Assembly (NCBI GenBank): GCA_035498405.1
Contig: DATKAE010000122.1
Span: 21,611 to 85,610 of the forward strand
DNA from: DATBFU01 sp035498405
Lineage (GTDB): Bacteria; Acidobacteriota; Thermoanaerobaculia; UBA5066; Gp7-AA6
DNA length: 64,000 nt
Reading direction: 5' to 3'
Shown piece after piece: positions 6,478 to 17,004 of this stretch. Every line of letters starts with the position of its first letter. Positions within the stretch are counted from its first letter, which is position 1. A program made the position numbers and the translations under genes. The notes below the pieces were generated by a model that saw only the letters and a list, made by a program, of their open reading frames with translations, ran no database searches and had not been told where the DNA came from.

Positions 6478-8820
6478 TCAGAGGCGAGACCGCGTGTGCG
6501 CCGGAAGAGCGGGGCCGGTCGGCGCGGGCGCGGCTTCACGCTCGGGGATGCGGTCCGGTGTCTCGGCCAGGACCGCGCGGCGCGCCTCGCGGGAACGCTT
6601 CACGAGGGCGAGCATCGCCCCGGCCATCAGCACATAGAAGCCGCCCCAGACCAGGTTGATGAGCGGCTTGTGCGTCACGTCCACGGACAGGGATTCCGTC
6701 GTGGCGGCCTGGTGCTCCGCGGCGGGATCCTTCGAGACGCCGCGCAGGCGCAGCACGACCGCGCCGTCGTTGGGGGAGACGGCGAGGACCGTCATCTTGC
6801 CGCCCGGCACGCCCGGGATGTCCAGCTCCTCCGCGTCGGCTTCGCGGGTCGCCAGGTTCCAGGTGTAGCGGATCGTCGCTTCGTGCTTGGATCCATCGGG
6901 CGGCGTGATGGTGACGTCGGTCAGAACGAGGAGCTTCTGCTCGCCCTTCATCATCGCCGAGCGGTCGGCGTTGAAGTCGCGGAAGGTGAAGCCGATTCCG
7001 TCGATCGACTGGGTCGTGCCCTTGGTCAGGCGCACCTCGCGGCCGAACTGCTCGGGCTGGCCGGGGTCGTAGGACTGCGGCGCCACGTAGAAGTCCGCGA
7101 CCGCCCCGTTGCGGATCGACGGATTGACCATGAGCTGATTCGTCCGGGAGTTCACGTACATCTTGGGGTAGGCGTAGAAGCTCTTGCCCTCCGGCGTGTC
7201 GACCCGCACTTCCATGGCCTGCTTCTCGTTGGGAGTTGGCGGCATGACGCGCAGGAACGTGAGCGTGTTGCCGGCGACCTTGACCGGTCGATTGACCGGG
7301 AGGGTGACGCGCGTCGACTTGGCGTAGACGCCCGAGATGACGATCCCGGCCAGCATGATGCCGAGCCCGACGTGCGCCAGGTAGCCGCCGGCGCCCGCGA
7401 ATTTGGCGTTTCGGGCCTTGCGCACGACGGCTCGCAGGTTCATGTCCGCGGCGAAGACCGCGACGAAGAGAATCACCAGAGAGCCGGGCTCTCGGGCGTT
7501 CAGGAGAAACGCGACGACGACGCCCGCCGCGGCGATGAGCAGCGACCGCCGCGCGCTCGCGAGCAGGGCGGAGAGCGGCTCGCCCTTCCACGTCACGAAG
7601 GGCACCAGCGCGGCGAGCAATGCAATCAGGATCGCCGCCGGCGCGGTGGTCCGGTTGTAGAAGGCCGTCTGAACCTGAGAGGGGTTTCCGGTCAAGCGGG
7701 TCAGCAGGGGAGCCGACGTGCCGAGCAGAATCACGAAGGCGAGCGCGCAGAAGGCGGCGATGCCCAGGATGAAGAGGACGCTGCGCGAGAGGGCGGGCGG
7801 TTCCTGTTCCGTCGAGACCGGGACCGCGCGCCAGCGCCAGGCGAGCAGCACGAGCGACAGCCCCAGGAAGCCGAGCAGGATCGCGACGAGCCAGCCCGTG
7901 ATCCCGAGGTCGATGAAGGAGTGGACCGAGAAATCGGCGAGGATGCCGGAGCGTGTGAGGAACGTGCCGTAGAGAATGGTCACGTAGGCGAGGCACGCCA
8001 GAAGCAGGTTGACCTTGCGGTGGCGCTTCTTCGAGCGCTGCAGGAACATGCCGTGGACGAGCGCCGCCGTGCAGAGCCAGGGGACGAGGCTCGTGTTCTC
8101 GACCGGGTCCCATCCCCAGTAACCGCCCCACCCGAGCGTCTTGTACGCCCAGTAGCCGCCCATCAGGATCGCGGTGCCGAGCGACACGAACGTGAACAGG
8201 GCCCACGGGAGCGCCCGAACGACCCAGCCGTCCCACTTCTTCTTCCAGAGCGCCGCGATCGCGAACGCGAACGGAACCGAGAGGGACGCGAATCCCGAGA
8301 ACATGACGGGCGGGTGAATGACCATCCACGGATCCTGAAGCAGCGGGTTCAGTCCGACGCCGTCCTCCGGGGGAGGCGGGGGGAGCAGCTTGAACGGGCT
8401 CTGCTTGCAGAGGATCGCGATGATGCCGAGAAAGCTCGCCAGGTACACGACCATCACGGGCGCCTCGAGCTCCTTGGCGCTTCTCCAGACGACGAGCCCG
8501 ATCAGCGCGCCCCAGAAGCACCAGAGCAGGAACGATCCCTCCTGTCCTCCCCAGAAGGAGGAGATCAGGAAATGGAAGGGCAGGTCACGGCTGGAATAGG
8601 CGTTGACGTAGGAGACGTCGAAGCGGTGCTGGAGAATCAACGCCATCAGCACGGCCGCGGCCGCGACCACGCAGGTCGCAAACGCGGCATAGAGGCTGCG
8701 AGCCAGAGGCAAGAGGTCCGGGCGCCGGTCGGCCCGCCAGTAGGTCGCGGCCGACGCGATTCCGGCGAACAGAGCTCCCCAGATCGCGGCCACGCCCGGC
8801 CAGAAGTAGGTGGCGCTCAT
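6478..8820 (-). CDS. ccmF: Cytochrome c maturation protein CcmF (heme lyase subunit)
   Basis: 780 residues with about 14-15 membrane helices, longer than the usual ~650 because of the periplasmic part in the last 250 residues. The heme-handling WWD motif is 'WGGYWGWDPVENTS' (about residues 225-240), and His-flanked helices typical of CcmF surround it. CcmF takes heme from CcmE and joins it to the CxxCH sites of apocytochromes c. It is last in the ccmC-ccmD-ccmE-ccmF run (minus strand), nine bases after ccmE. No ccmH or ccmG follows: the next minus-strand gene is an unrelated secreted protein. ATG start at 8820. Confidence 0.96.
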   Translation of the reverse strand: MSATYFWPGVAAIWGALFAGIASAATYWRADRRPDLLPLARSLYAAFATCVVAAAAVLMALILQHRFDVSYVNAYSSRDLPFHFLISSFWGGQEGSFLLWCFWGALIGLVVWRSAKELEAPVMVVYLASFLGIIAILCKQSPFKLLPPPPPEDGVGLNPLLQDPWMVIHPPVMFSGFASLSVPFAFAIAALWKKKWDGWVVRALPWALFTFVSLGTAILMGGYWAYKTLGWGGYWGWDPVENTSLVPWLCTAALVHGMFLQRSKKRHRKVNLLLACLAYVTILYGTFLTRSGILADFSVHSFIDLGITGWLVAILLGFLGLSLVLLAWRWRAVPVSTEQEPPALSRSVLFILGIAAFCALAFVILLGTSAPLLTRLTGNPSQVQTAFYNRTTAPAAILIALLAALVPFVTWKGEPLSALLASARRSLLIAAAGVVVAFLLNAREPGSLVILFVAVFAADMNLRAVVRKARNAKFAGAGGYLAHVGLGIMLAGIVISGVYAKSTRVTLPVNRPVKVAGNTLTFLRVMPPTPNEKQAMEVRVDTPEGKSFYAYPKMYVNSRTNQLMVNPSIRNGAVADFYVAPQSYDPGQPEQFGREVRLTKGTTQSIDGIGFTFRDFNADRSAMMKGEQKLLVLTDVTITPPDGSKHEATIRYTWNLATREADAEELDIPGVPGGKMTVLAVSPNDGAVVLRLRGVSKDPAAEHQAATTESLSVDVTHKPLINLVWGGFYVLMAGAMLALVKRSREARRAVLAETPDRIPEREAAPAPTGPALPAHTRSRL

Positions 8821-8829
8821 GAGGCGAGG

Positions 8830-9270
8830 TTACGACCGAGGCGCCGCGGCGGCACCGGAGACCGCGCCGGGCTTGCCCGGTGCCGACGACGTGTAGGACT
8901 TTTCGACCTCCGCCCCCTGGTACTTGGAGGGGCACTTGACGAGCAGTTTCTCCGCCTCGACCCGGCCGTTCTGGTAGCGCCCGATCGCGACGATCGAGAT
9001 CGCGTCTTTAAAGTTCCCGGGCCGGACTCCGCGGTAGGCGACGGGCATCGAGCGGCCGTGCTCGTCGAGCAGGCTGAAGGAGAGCTCCTGGTTGCCCGTG
9101 TCGTATCGGTCGCTCGTCTTGTCGAGGGCCCCCATGACCTGGATGACGCCCTTGGACTTTCGCGCCTCGTCGAACGTCACGTACGGCGTCAGCGTCCTCT
9201 GGAAGGCCGTCAGCCCCAGGCCGATGAAGGCGAGAGCGAGGACCGCGGCGATCCAATACCCTTTTCTCAC
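8830..9270 (-). CDS. ccmE: Cytochrome c maturation heme chaperone CcmE, Cys type
   Basis: 146 residues. One N-terminal membrane helix ('YWIAAVLALAFIGLGLTAF') is followed by an OB-fold periplasmic domain ('FDEARKSKGVIQVMGALDK', 'AYRGVRPGNFKD', 'AIGRYQNGRVEAEKLLVKC'). Classical CcmE binds heme covalently through His in an HxxxY motif; here the motif is C113-P-S-K-Y117. This Cys-type CxxxY variant is known from a minority of bacteria (for example Desulfovibrio) and archaea, where it goes with the loss of CcmG and CcmH, which are also absent here. The start is the GTG at 9270, which overlaps the ccmD stop (GTGA); the longer open frame upstream covers ccmD in another frame. Confidence 0.93.
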   Translation of the reverse strand: MRKGYWIAAVLALAFIGLGLTAFQRTLTPYVTFDEARKSKGVIQVMGALDKTSDRYDTGNQELSFSLLDEHGRSMPVAYRGVRPGNFKDAISIVAIGRYQNGRVEAEKLLVKCPSKYQGAEVEKSYTSSAPGKPGAVSGAAAAPRS

Positions 9271-9377
9271 GGTTCGCGCTCCTTTCCCGAAATTCGGCGG
9301 TCTAGCCGCCAGAGATAGAAGAAGAGACCCACCCAGATCACGACATTGACCCCCGCCAGATAGGCAAGACTGCTCAC
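9267..9377 (-). CDS. ccmD: CcmD-like small membrane protein
   Basis: 36 residues from the GTG at 9377: one hydrophobic helix ('LAYLAGVNVVIWVGLFFYLW') followed by a basic tail 'RLDRRISGKEREP'. Size, topology, tail charge and position between ccmC and ccmE match CcmD, which releases holo-CcmE from the CcmABCD complex. The stop overlaps the GTG of ccmE by GTGA. Longer in-frame starts upstream would add a non-conserved Pro/Arg-rich extension and are less likely. Confidence 0.8.
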   Translation of the reverse strand: MSSLAYLAGVNVVIWVGLFFYLWRLDRRISGKEREP

Positions 9378-9424
9378 GATTTGGATTGTTTCCCGAGGGG
9401 CCGGAAAAATCAACCGACGACCCC

Positions 9425-9438
9425 GATGCAAACGCATC
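9425..9438. other. Small perfect stem-loop between ccmC and ccmD
   Basis: GATGC-AAAC-GCATC, a 5-bp stem with a 4-nt loop, in the 150-bp gap between the ccmC stop and the ccmD start. There is no T-run after it on either strand. It may be a weak processing or pausing element, or chance. Apart from it I see nothing in this gap. Confidence 0.25.
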
Positions 9439-9527
9439 ATTTTGGTGGCAGAGGGGCCCCGGGGCAAGCATGGCCGAGCGGGCAGAGAAGGCATGGCTGC
9501 ACGGTCAGGCTCGCCTCGCTCGATCGT

Positions 9528-10196
9528 TTACGAGACGCGCCGGGCCGACACGGCGCCCTCGCGCCGCAGCCGAGCCGCCTTGGTGTCGAGCTCGAGCATC
9601 CAGAAGAAGAGCGCCGAAAACCCGATCAGGCCGCCGAAGAACACGGCCCGTGTGGGCGTGTCCATCAGGATCTTGCCCTGAGGGTTGATGACGGTCTGGG
9701 GATGAAGCGACTGCGTGATTCGAGGCGCCACGAAGACGAGAAACGGCATCAGGACGGCGGCAAACAGGGCGTAGGCCGCCGCAACCGTCGCACGGCGCTC
9801 CCGGTCCTCGATGGCATTGCGCAGAAAGAGGTACGCCGCGTACAGGAAGATCAGGAGCAGGAAGGAGGACTCGCGCGGATCCCAGTTCCAGTAGGAGCCC
9901 CACATGATCCGTGCAAAGAGGGAGCCGGTGACCAGCGCCAGGACGGCAAAGAGCAGACCCAGACGGACGGCGGCCGCCGCCGTGTCGTCGTGGCGGGCAT
10001 TTCGGCGGACCAGATACGCCAGCGAATAACCGGCCGCGACGAGGAAAGCGAGGCTCGCCACCCAGGCGCAGGGGACGTGAAAGAAGACGATGCGGGAGGA
10101 CTCCCCGATGAAGCCCTGGGCGGGCTTCGGCCAGAGGAACGCCGCGCCGGTGAAAACGGCCATGTAGAGGCCCAGGAGAGCCTTTGTCGCCTTCAT
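9528..10196 (-). CDS. ccmC: Cytochrome c maturation protein CcmC
   Basis: 222 residues, six membrane helices. The tryptophan-rich heme motif is 'WGSYWNWDPRESS' (about residues 98-111), flanked by His in 'VFFHVPCAW' and 'SLHPQTVINPQG'. CcmC loads heme onto CcmE. The ATG at 10196 matches the usual N-terminus; the longer frame upstream overlaps the opposite-strand amidohydrolase gene and is a shadow. ccmC would normally follow ccmB directly, but here a 3.4-kb opposite-strand gene and a repeat lie between them, so ccmC must have its own promoter in the 109 bp 10197-10305. Confidence 0.95.
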   Translation of the reverse strand: MKATKALLGLYMAVFTGAAFLWPKPAQGFIGESSRIVFFHVPCAWVASLAFLVAAGYSLAYLVRRNARHDDTAAAAVRLGLLFAVLALVTGSLFARIMWGSYWNWDPRESSFLLLIFLYAAYLFLRNAIEDRERRATVAAAYALFAAVLMPFLVFVAPRITQSLHPQTVINPQGKILMDTPTRAVFFGGLIGFSALFFWMLELDTKAARLRREGAVSARRVS

Positions 10197-10305
10197 GGGC
10201 GGCAAGCCTATCGCAGCCGATCGGCGGGCACGGCGGCCGTTCGCGTCATTTTCTCTTGCGCCGCCCCTCGGCGTCGATATGCTCCGCCCCTTGAGGGAGG
10301 TGCCC

Positions 10306-13713
<3,408 letters not shown>

Positions 13714-13717
13714 ACGG

Positions 13718-13837
13718 GAGATGCGAGATGCGAGATGCGAAGTGCGAGGTGCGAGGTGCGAGGTGCGAGGTGTGAGGGAAGGCAACGGAGTCCCCCGTGT
13801 TTCGTTCGCCCTAACCCCTAACCCCTAACCCCTAACC
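13718..13837. repeat. Composite repeat B: eight GARRTGC heptamers, spacer, four CCCCTAA units
   Basis: Starting four bases after the stop of the amidohydrolase gene, 13718-13773 holds eight 7-nt units (three GAGATGC, GAAGTGC, three GAGGTGC, GAGGTGT). After a 35-bp spacer, 13809-13837 reads CCCTAA, CCCCTAA, CCCCTAA, CCCCTAA, CC. Order, period and the preceding 'TTCGTT/TTCGTG' spacer end are shared with composite repeat A, and both sit between convergent genes. The minus strand is G-quadruplex-prone. Confidence 0.88.
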
Positions 13838-13842
13838 TTGCG

Positions 13843-14523
13843 CTATTCCTCCCAGGCGGCGGCGGCCAGCAGATACGCCGCGCAGGTAGCGGCGCCGTCG
13901 TAGGCGAGGATGACCCTCATCGGCGGGCCGGCCAGCTCTCCGGCCGCGGCGGCCACCGTGGCGGCGATTGAAGAGAGCAGCAGCGGCACCAGGAGGGGGA
14001 AGCACACGAGGACGAAGAGCACGTTCTTCTGACCCGCGCGCGCGACGAGCGCCGAGAGAAACGTCGAGACGACCGTCAGTCCGTAGCCCGAGGCCGCCAG
14101 CACGAGCGCCATCGCCGCCGGCGAAGCGACTTCCCAGCCGAGGAGGACTCCGAGTCCCGGGACCGTCACCGCGGCGATCGCGACGAACAGGAAGTAGTTG
14201 AAGAGCGTCTTGCCGGCGAGCACGAGGGTCCCGGGAGCGGTCTTGCGCAACGCGAGGGCCGTGCCCGTCTCCTCCTCCCTCACGAAGGCGCGCGGCAGGC
14301 CCGTGGCGCTCGAGAAGAAGAGGAGCACCCAGAGCATCGCCGCGTGGAGCTGCCCGCGCTCTTCCTTGGCGAAGCCGGCCGGGCCGATCGCAAAGGAGAC
14401 GAGGGTCAGGGCCGTCGCGGCAAAGAAAAGGACCGAGGCGAGCGCGATCCGCCGGCGGGCTTCCTGCGCCGCGTCTTTGGCGCAGACGGCCCAGATCCGC
14501 GCGAGCGCGTTCGAACCGCTCAT
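13843..14523 (-). CDS. ccmB: Heme exporter membrane protein CcmB
   Basis: 226 residues with six hydrophobic helices. 'VLLFFSSATGLPRAFVREEETGTALALR' is the conserved CcmB loop with the 'E.E.GT...L' pattern, and 'AGKTLFNYFLF' follows as in the family. CcmB is the permease that pairs with CcmA; the CcmAB ATPase drives release of heme-loaded CcmE. The ATG lies in an ATGA overlap with the ccmA stop. Its stop is six bases from composite repeat B. The next expected gene, ccmC, is displaced 3.6 kb downstream on the same strand. Confidence 0.92.
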   Translation of the reverse strand: MSGSNALARIWAVCAKDAAQEARRRIALASVLFFAATALTLVSFAIGPAGFAKEERGQLHAAMLWVLLFFSSATGLPRAFVREEETGTALALRKTAPGTLVLAGKTLFNYFLFVAIAAVTVPGLGVLLGWEVASPAAMALVLAASGYGLTVVSTFLSALVARAGQKNVLFVLVCFPLLVPLLLSSIAATVAAAAGELAGPPMRVILAYDGAATCAAYLLAAAAWEE

Positions 14524-15140
14524 CGACCGAGCCGGATCGTCTGATCGGGCGCCACGAAATCGCGCACGTCGTTGGAGGCGAGAAGCAGGGGGCCCGCCGC
14601 GCGGCGCTCGGCCACGACGGCGGCGAGGATCTCGCGCCCCTCGTCGTCGAGGCCGGCGGTCGGCTCATCCAGAAGCAGCACCGGCGGATCCATCAGCAAC
14701 GCGAAGGCGAGGCGCAGGCGCTGCTTCATGCCGGTCGAGAAGGCGCCCACGCGTCGGCCCCCGACGGCGGCCAGTCCCACCCGCGCGAGCCGGGCGTCGA
14801 TCTCGGCCTCCGCGGCCGGCAACCCCGCGGCTCTCCGGAAGAAGCGCAGGTTCTCCCTTGCCGTGAAGTCCTCGTAGAAGGCGAGGTCCGGCCCGGCCCA
14901 GCCGACCGCGCGCCGGCGCTCCTCTCCGAGGAGCTCCCGATCTCCGGCCGCCACGCGCACGCTGCCGTTCTCCGGACGCAGGAGCCGCGCGAGGATCTTC
15001 AAGAGGGTGGTCTTGCCGCTGCCGTTTCTTCCGGCGACCGCGACCAGGCCGGCGCCGGCGAGGAAGGAAAGCCCGGAGAAGAGAGGAGGTCCGGAGAAGG
15101 ATTTCGAGAGTTCGCGGGCCTCCAGAGTGGTCGCGAGCAC
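14520..15140 (-). CDS. ccmA: Heme exporter ATP-binding protein CcmA
   Basis: 206 residues from GTG 15140. Walker A 'GRNGSGKTT', signature 'FSTGMKQRLRLAFAL', Walker B 'VLLLDEPTAGLD'. The signature 'STGMKQR' is typical of CcmA and of related exporters. The switch (H-loop) residue is Asn190 ('LLASNDVRD') where ABC ATPases nearly always have His; the codon is AAC, one base from CAC. Overlaps ccmB by ATGA. The cluster order ccmA-ccmB-(insert)-ccmC-D-E-F supports the name over other short ATPases. Confidence 0.88.
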   Translation of the reverse strand: MLATTLEARELSKSFSGPPLFSGLSFLAGAGLVAVAGRNGSGKTTLLKILARLLRPENGSVRVAAGDRELLGEERRRAVGWAGPDLAFYEDFTARENLRFFRRAAGLPAAEAEIDARLARVGLAAVGGRRVGAFSTGMKQRLRLAFALLMDPPVLLLDEPTAGLDDEGREILAAVVAERRAAGPLLLASNDVRDFVAPDQTIRLGR

Positions 15141-15192
15141 GCTGACGCCGGAAGATAGCAGATCCGCAGCGCGAACCCGGAATCGAGAGCGC

Positions 15193-15221
15193 TTGAAAAG
15201 GGGAGGGAGCCTCTATATGAT
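15193..15221 (+). promoter_or_regulatory. Sigma-70-like promoter of the cytochrome oxidase operon
   Basis: TTGAAA (15193-15198), 17-bp spacer, TATGAT (15216-15221). These match consensus at 5 of 6 positions each, with ideal spacing. Transcription would start near 15228, leaving a leader of about 100 nt before the ATG at 15330. It is the best-formed promoter I see in the window and sits in the divergent gap between ccmA and the oxidase genes. Confidence 0.6.
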
Positions 15222-15329
15222 CCGGCGCGCTTTGGAAATCTGCGCGACCGCGGTCTTCGGCCCGAACCGAACGAACCCGAGCGGCCGCGGCGCCACCGAA
15301 CGGAAATGCATTCGCCAAGGAGTACTTTG

Positions 15330-16148
15330 ATGTTTCAACGCACGCTCGTTCTGCTTCTGGCCGGCGCGGCCGCCACCACGCTTCTCGCCTGCGGCGGCGG
15401 TAAGGAGGAGGACACCCTCGAAAAGGAAGAGGCGGCCGCTCCGGCGAGCGCGCCCGCCTCGGCGGCGGCTCCGGCCGCGGCGCCCGCGGCGGCGGCAGCA
15501 GCCCCGGCCGCCGGCAGCGCGACGCTGACCGGCAAGGTCACCTTCACCGGCTCCGCTCCCGCCAAGGAAGCCATCAAGATGGACGCCGACGCCTACTGCA
15601 AGGCGGCGCATAGCGGTCCGGTCTACACGCAAGAGGTGGAGGTCAACGGAAACGGGACCCTGAAGGACGTCTTCGTCTACGTGAAGGAAGGCGTGACGGG
15701 AACCTACCCGGCTCCCACCACTCCGGTCGTGATCGACCAGCAGGGATGCCAGTACCACCCGCACGTCTTCGGGATTCAGGCCGGCCAGCCCCTGAAGATC
15801 GTCAACAGCGACGGCACCCTGCACAACATCCACGCCCTCCCGAAGCAAAACGCCGAGTTCAACATCGGCCAGCCCTTCAAGGGGATGGAGACGATCAAGA
15901 AGTTCGACAAGCCGGAGGTGCCGGTGCGCTTCAAGTGCGACGTGCACAAGTGGATGGGTGCCTACGCCGGTGTGCTGAACCATCCCTTCTTCGCGGTCAC
16001 CAACGATCAGGGGACATTCGAGATCAAGAATCTGCCGCCGGGAACCTACGTGATCGAGGCGTGGCAGGAGAAGTATGGACCGCAGACTCAGACCGTCACG
16101 ATCTCCGGCAGCGAGTCGAAGACCGTTGACTTCTCGTTCAAAGGCTAG
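15330..16148 (+). CDS. Lipoprotein with amicyanin-type cupredoxin site, first gene of aa3 operon
   Basis: 272 residues. ATG 15330 has AAGGAG seven bases upstream. The lipobox 'LLAC' gives a lipidated Cys21, followed by a long Ala/Pro linker to about residue 62. The folded part has 'LHNIH' (H165, H168) and 'C203-D-V-H206-K-W-M209'. The C-x2-H-x2-M spacing plus an upstream His is that of amicyanin-type blue copper centres. The last ~45 residues look like a carboxypeptidase-regulatory beta-sandwich ('FEIKNLPPGTYVIEAWQEKYG'). As first gene of an aa3 oxidase operon whose subunit II has no heme c, it is a good candidate for a membrane-tethered electron donor to CuA; that role is inference. Confidence 0.85.
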   Translation: MFQRTLVLLLAGAAATTLLACGGGKEEDTLEKEEAAAPASAPASAAAPAAAPAAAAAAPAAGSATLTGKVTFTGSAPAKEAIKMDADAYCKAAHSGPVYTQEVEVNGNGTLKDVFVYVKEGVTGTYPAPTTPVVIDQQGCQYHPHVFGIQAGQPLKIVNSDGTLHNIHALPKQNAEFNIGQPFKGMETIKKFDKPEVPVRFKCDVHKWMGAYAGVLNHPFFAVTNDQGTFEIKNLPPGTYVIEAWQEKYGPQTQTVTISGSESKTVDFSFKG

Positions 16149-16188
16149 GGAGGCAAGCTCGCCGGACGTGCGGACCGGATCCTCGCGG

Positions 16189-17004
16189 ATGAGGCGCTTC
16201 GTGGCGGTCGGGCTTTGGCTCTCGGCCGCGGCGGCCTTCCCGGCGGCCGCCTCGGCGCTTCCCTTCTGGCTGAAGCTTCCCGAAGGGGTTTCGACCTACA
16301 GCGGCCGGATCGACGGCATCTTCCGGCTGATCCTCTGGATCACGGGGATCATCTTCGTGGTCGTCGAGGTTCTGCTGGTCACCTTCCTCATCCGATACCG
16401 GTACCGGGAAGGGCGCCGGCCGCGCTACACGCATGGATCCAATCGCGTCGAGGTCGTTTGGACCATCGTGCCGGCCGTGATCTGCGTCGTGCTGGCGCTC
16501 TTGTCGCGGGCAACCTGGGCGGACATCAAGCAACACCTGCCCAAGGAGGGCGTGCAGATCGAGGTGACAGCGGAGCAGTTCGCATGGAACATCCGCTATG
16601 CGGGGCCGGACAACAAGTTCGGCACGGCCGATGACGTCCTGACCTTGAATCAGCTCCACTTTCCCGTCGGTCAGCCCGTCATCGTGACGCTGCAGTCCAA
16701 GGACGTCATTCATTCGTTCTTCCTTCCGGAGTTTCGGGTCAAGCAGGACGCGGTGCCAGGGCTGCCCTCGCGAATCTGGTTCGAGGGCACGCGCACCGGT
16801 CACTGGGAGATCGCCTGCGCCGAGCTCTGCGGGCTCGGCCATTATCGGATGAAGGGCTTCGTGACCGTGGAAACTCCCGAGGAATTCGGCAAGTGGCTGG
16901 CCGATCAGGCGGCTCAAGCGGCCGCGGAGGCGGCTCCCGCGGCGGCGGCCCCGGCGGCCGCCCCGCCAGCCGCGCCCGCGGCACAGGAGGAGAAGAAGAG
17001 CTGA
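16189..17004 (+). CDS. ctaC: Cytochrome c oxidase subunit II (CuA protein)
   Basis: 271 residues from ATG 16189, which gives a proper signal peptide ('MRRFVAVGLWLSAAAAFPAAASA'). Two membrane helices ('LILWITGIIFVVVEVLLVTFLI' and 'VVWTIVPAVICVVLALLS') precede the cupredoxin domain. The CuA ligands are complete: 'VIHSFFLPEFRVKQDAVPG' and 'CAELCGLGHYRM'. The C-terminus is an Ala/Pro-rich tail; no CxxCH heme c domain is fused, so this is an aa3 and not a caa3 enzyme. An upstream GTG at 16168 is possible. The stop overlaps the subunit I ATG by one base. Confidence 0.95.
   Translation: MRRFVAVGLWLSAAAAFPAAASALPFWLKLPEGVSTYSGRIDGIFRLILWITGIIFVVVEVLLVTFLIRYRYREGRRPRYTHGSNRVEVVWTIVPAVICVVLALLSRATWADIKQHLPKEGVQIEVTAEQFAWNIRYAGPDNKFGTADDVLTLNQLHFPVGQPVIVTLQSKDVIHSFFLPEFRVKQDAVPGLPSRIWFEGTRTGHWEIACAELCGLGHYRMKGFVTVETPEEFGKWLADQAAQAAAEAAPAAAAPAAAPPAAPAAQEEKKS

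Noticed and set aside
6496..9318. 940-codon plus-strand open frame opposite ccmF and ccmE
   Set aside because: Same shadow effect; it spans two real genes on the other strand and has no recognisable protein features.
9465..9535. tRNA-like stretch (GCCGAGCGGG..GAAGGC reminiscent of a Ser/Leu D-arm) near 9472
   Set aside because: No GTTCRA T-loop follows, no matching acceptor stem, and no anticodon arm can be drawn.
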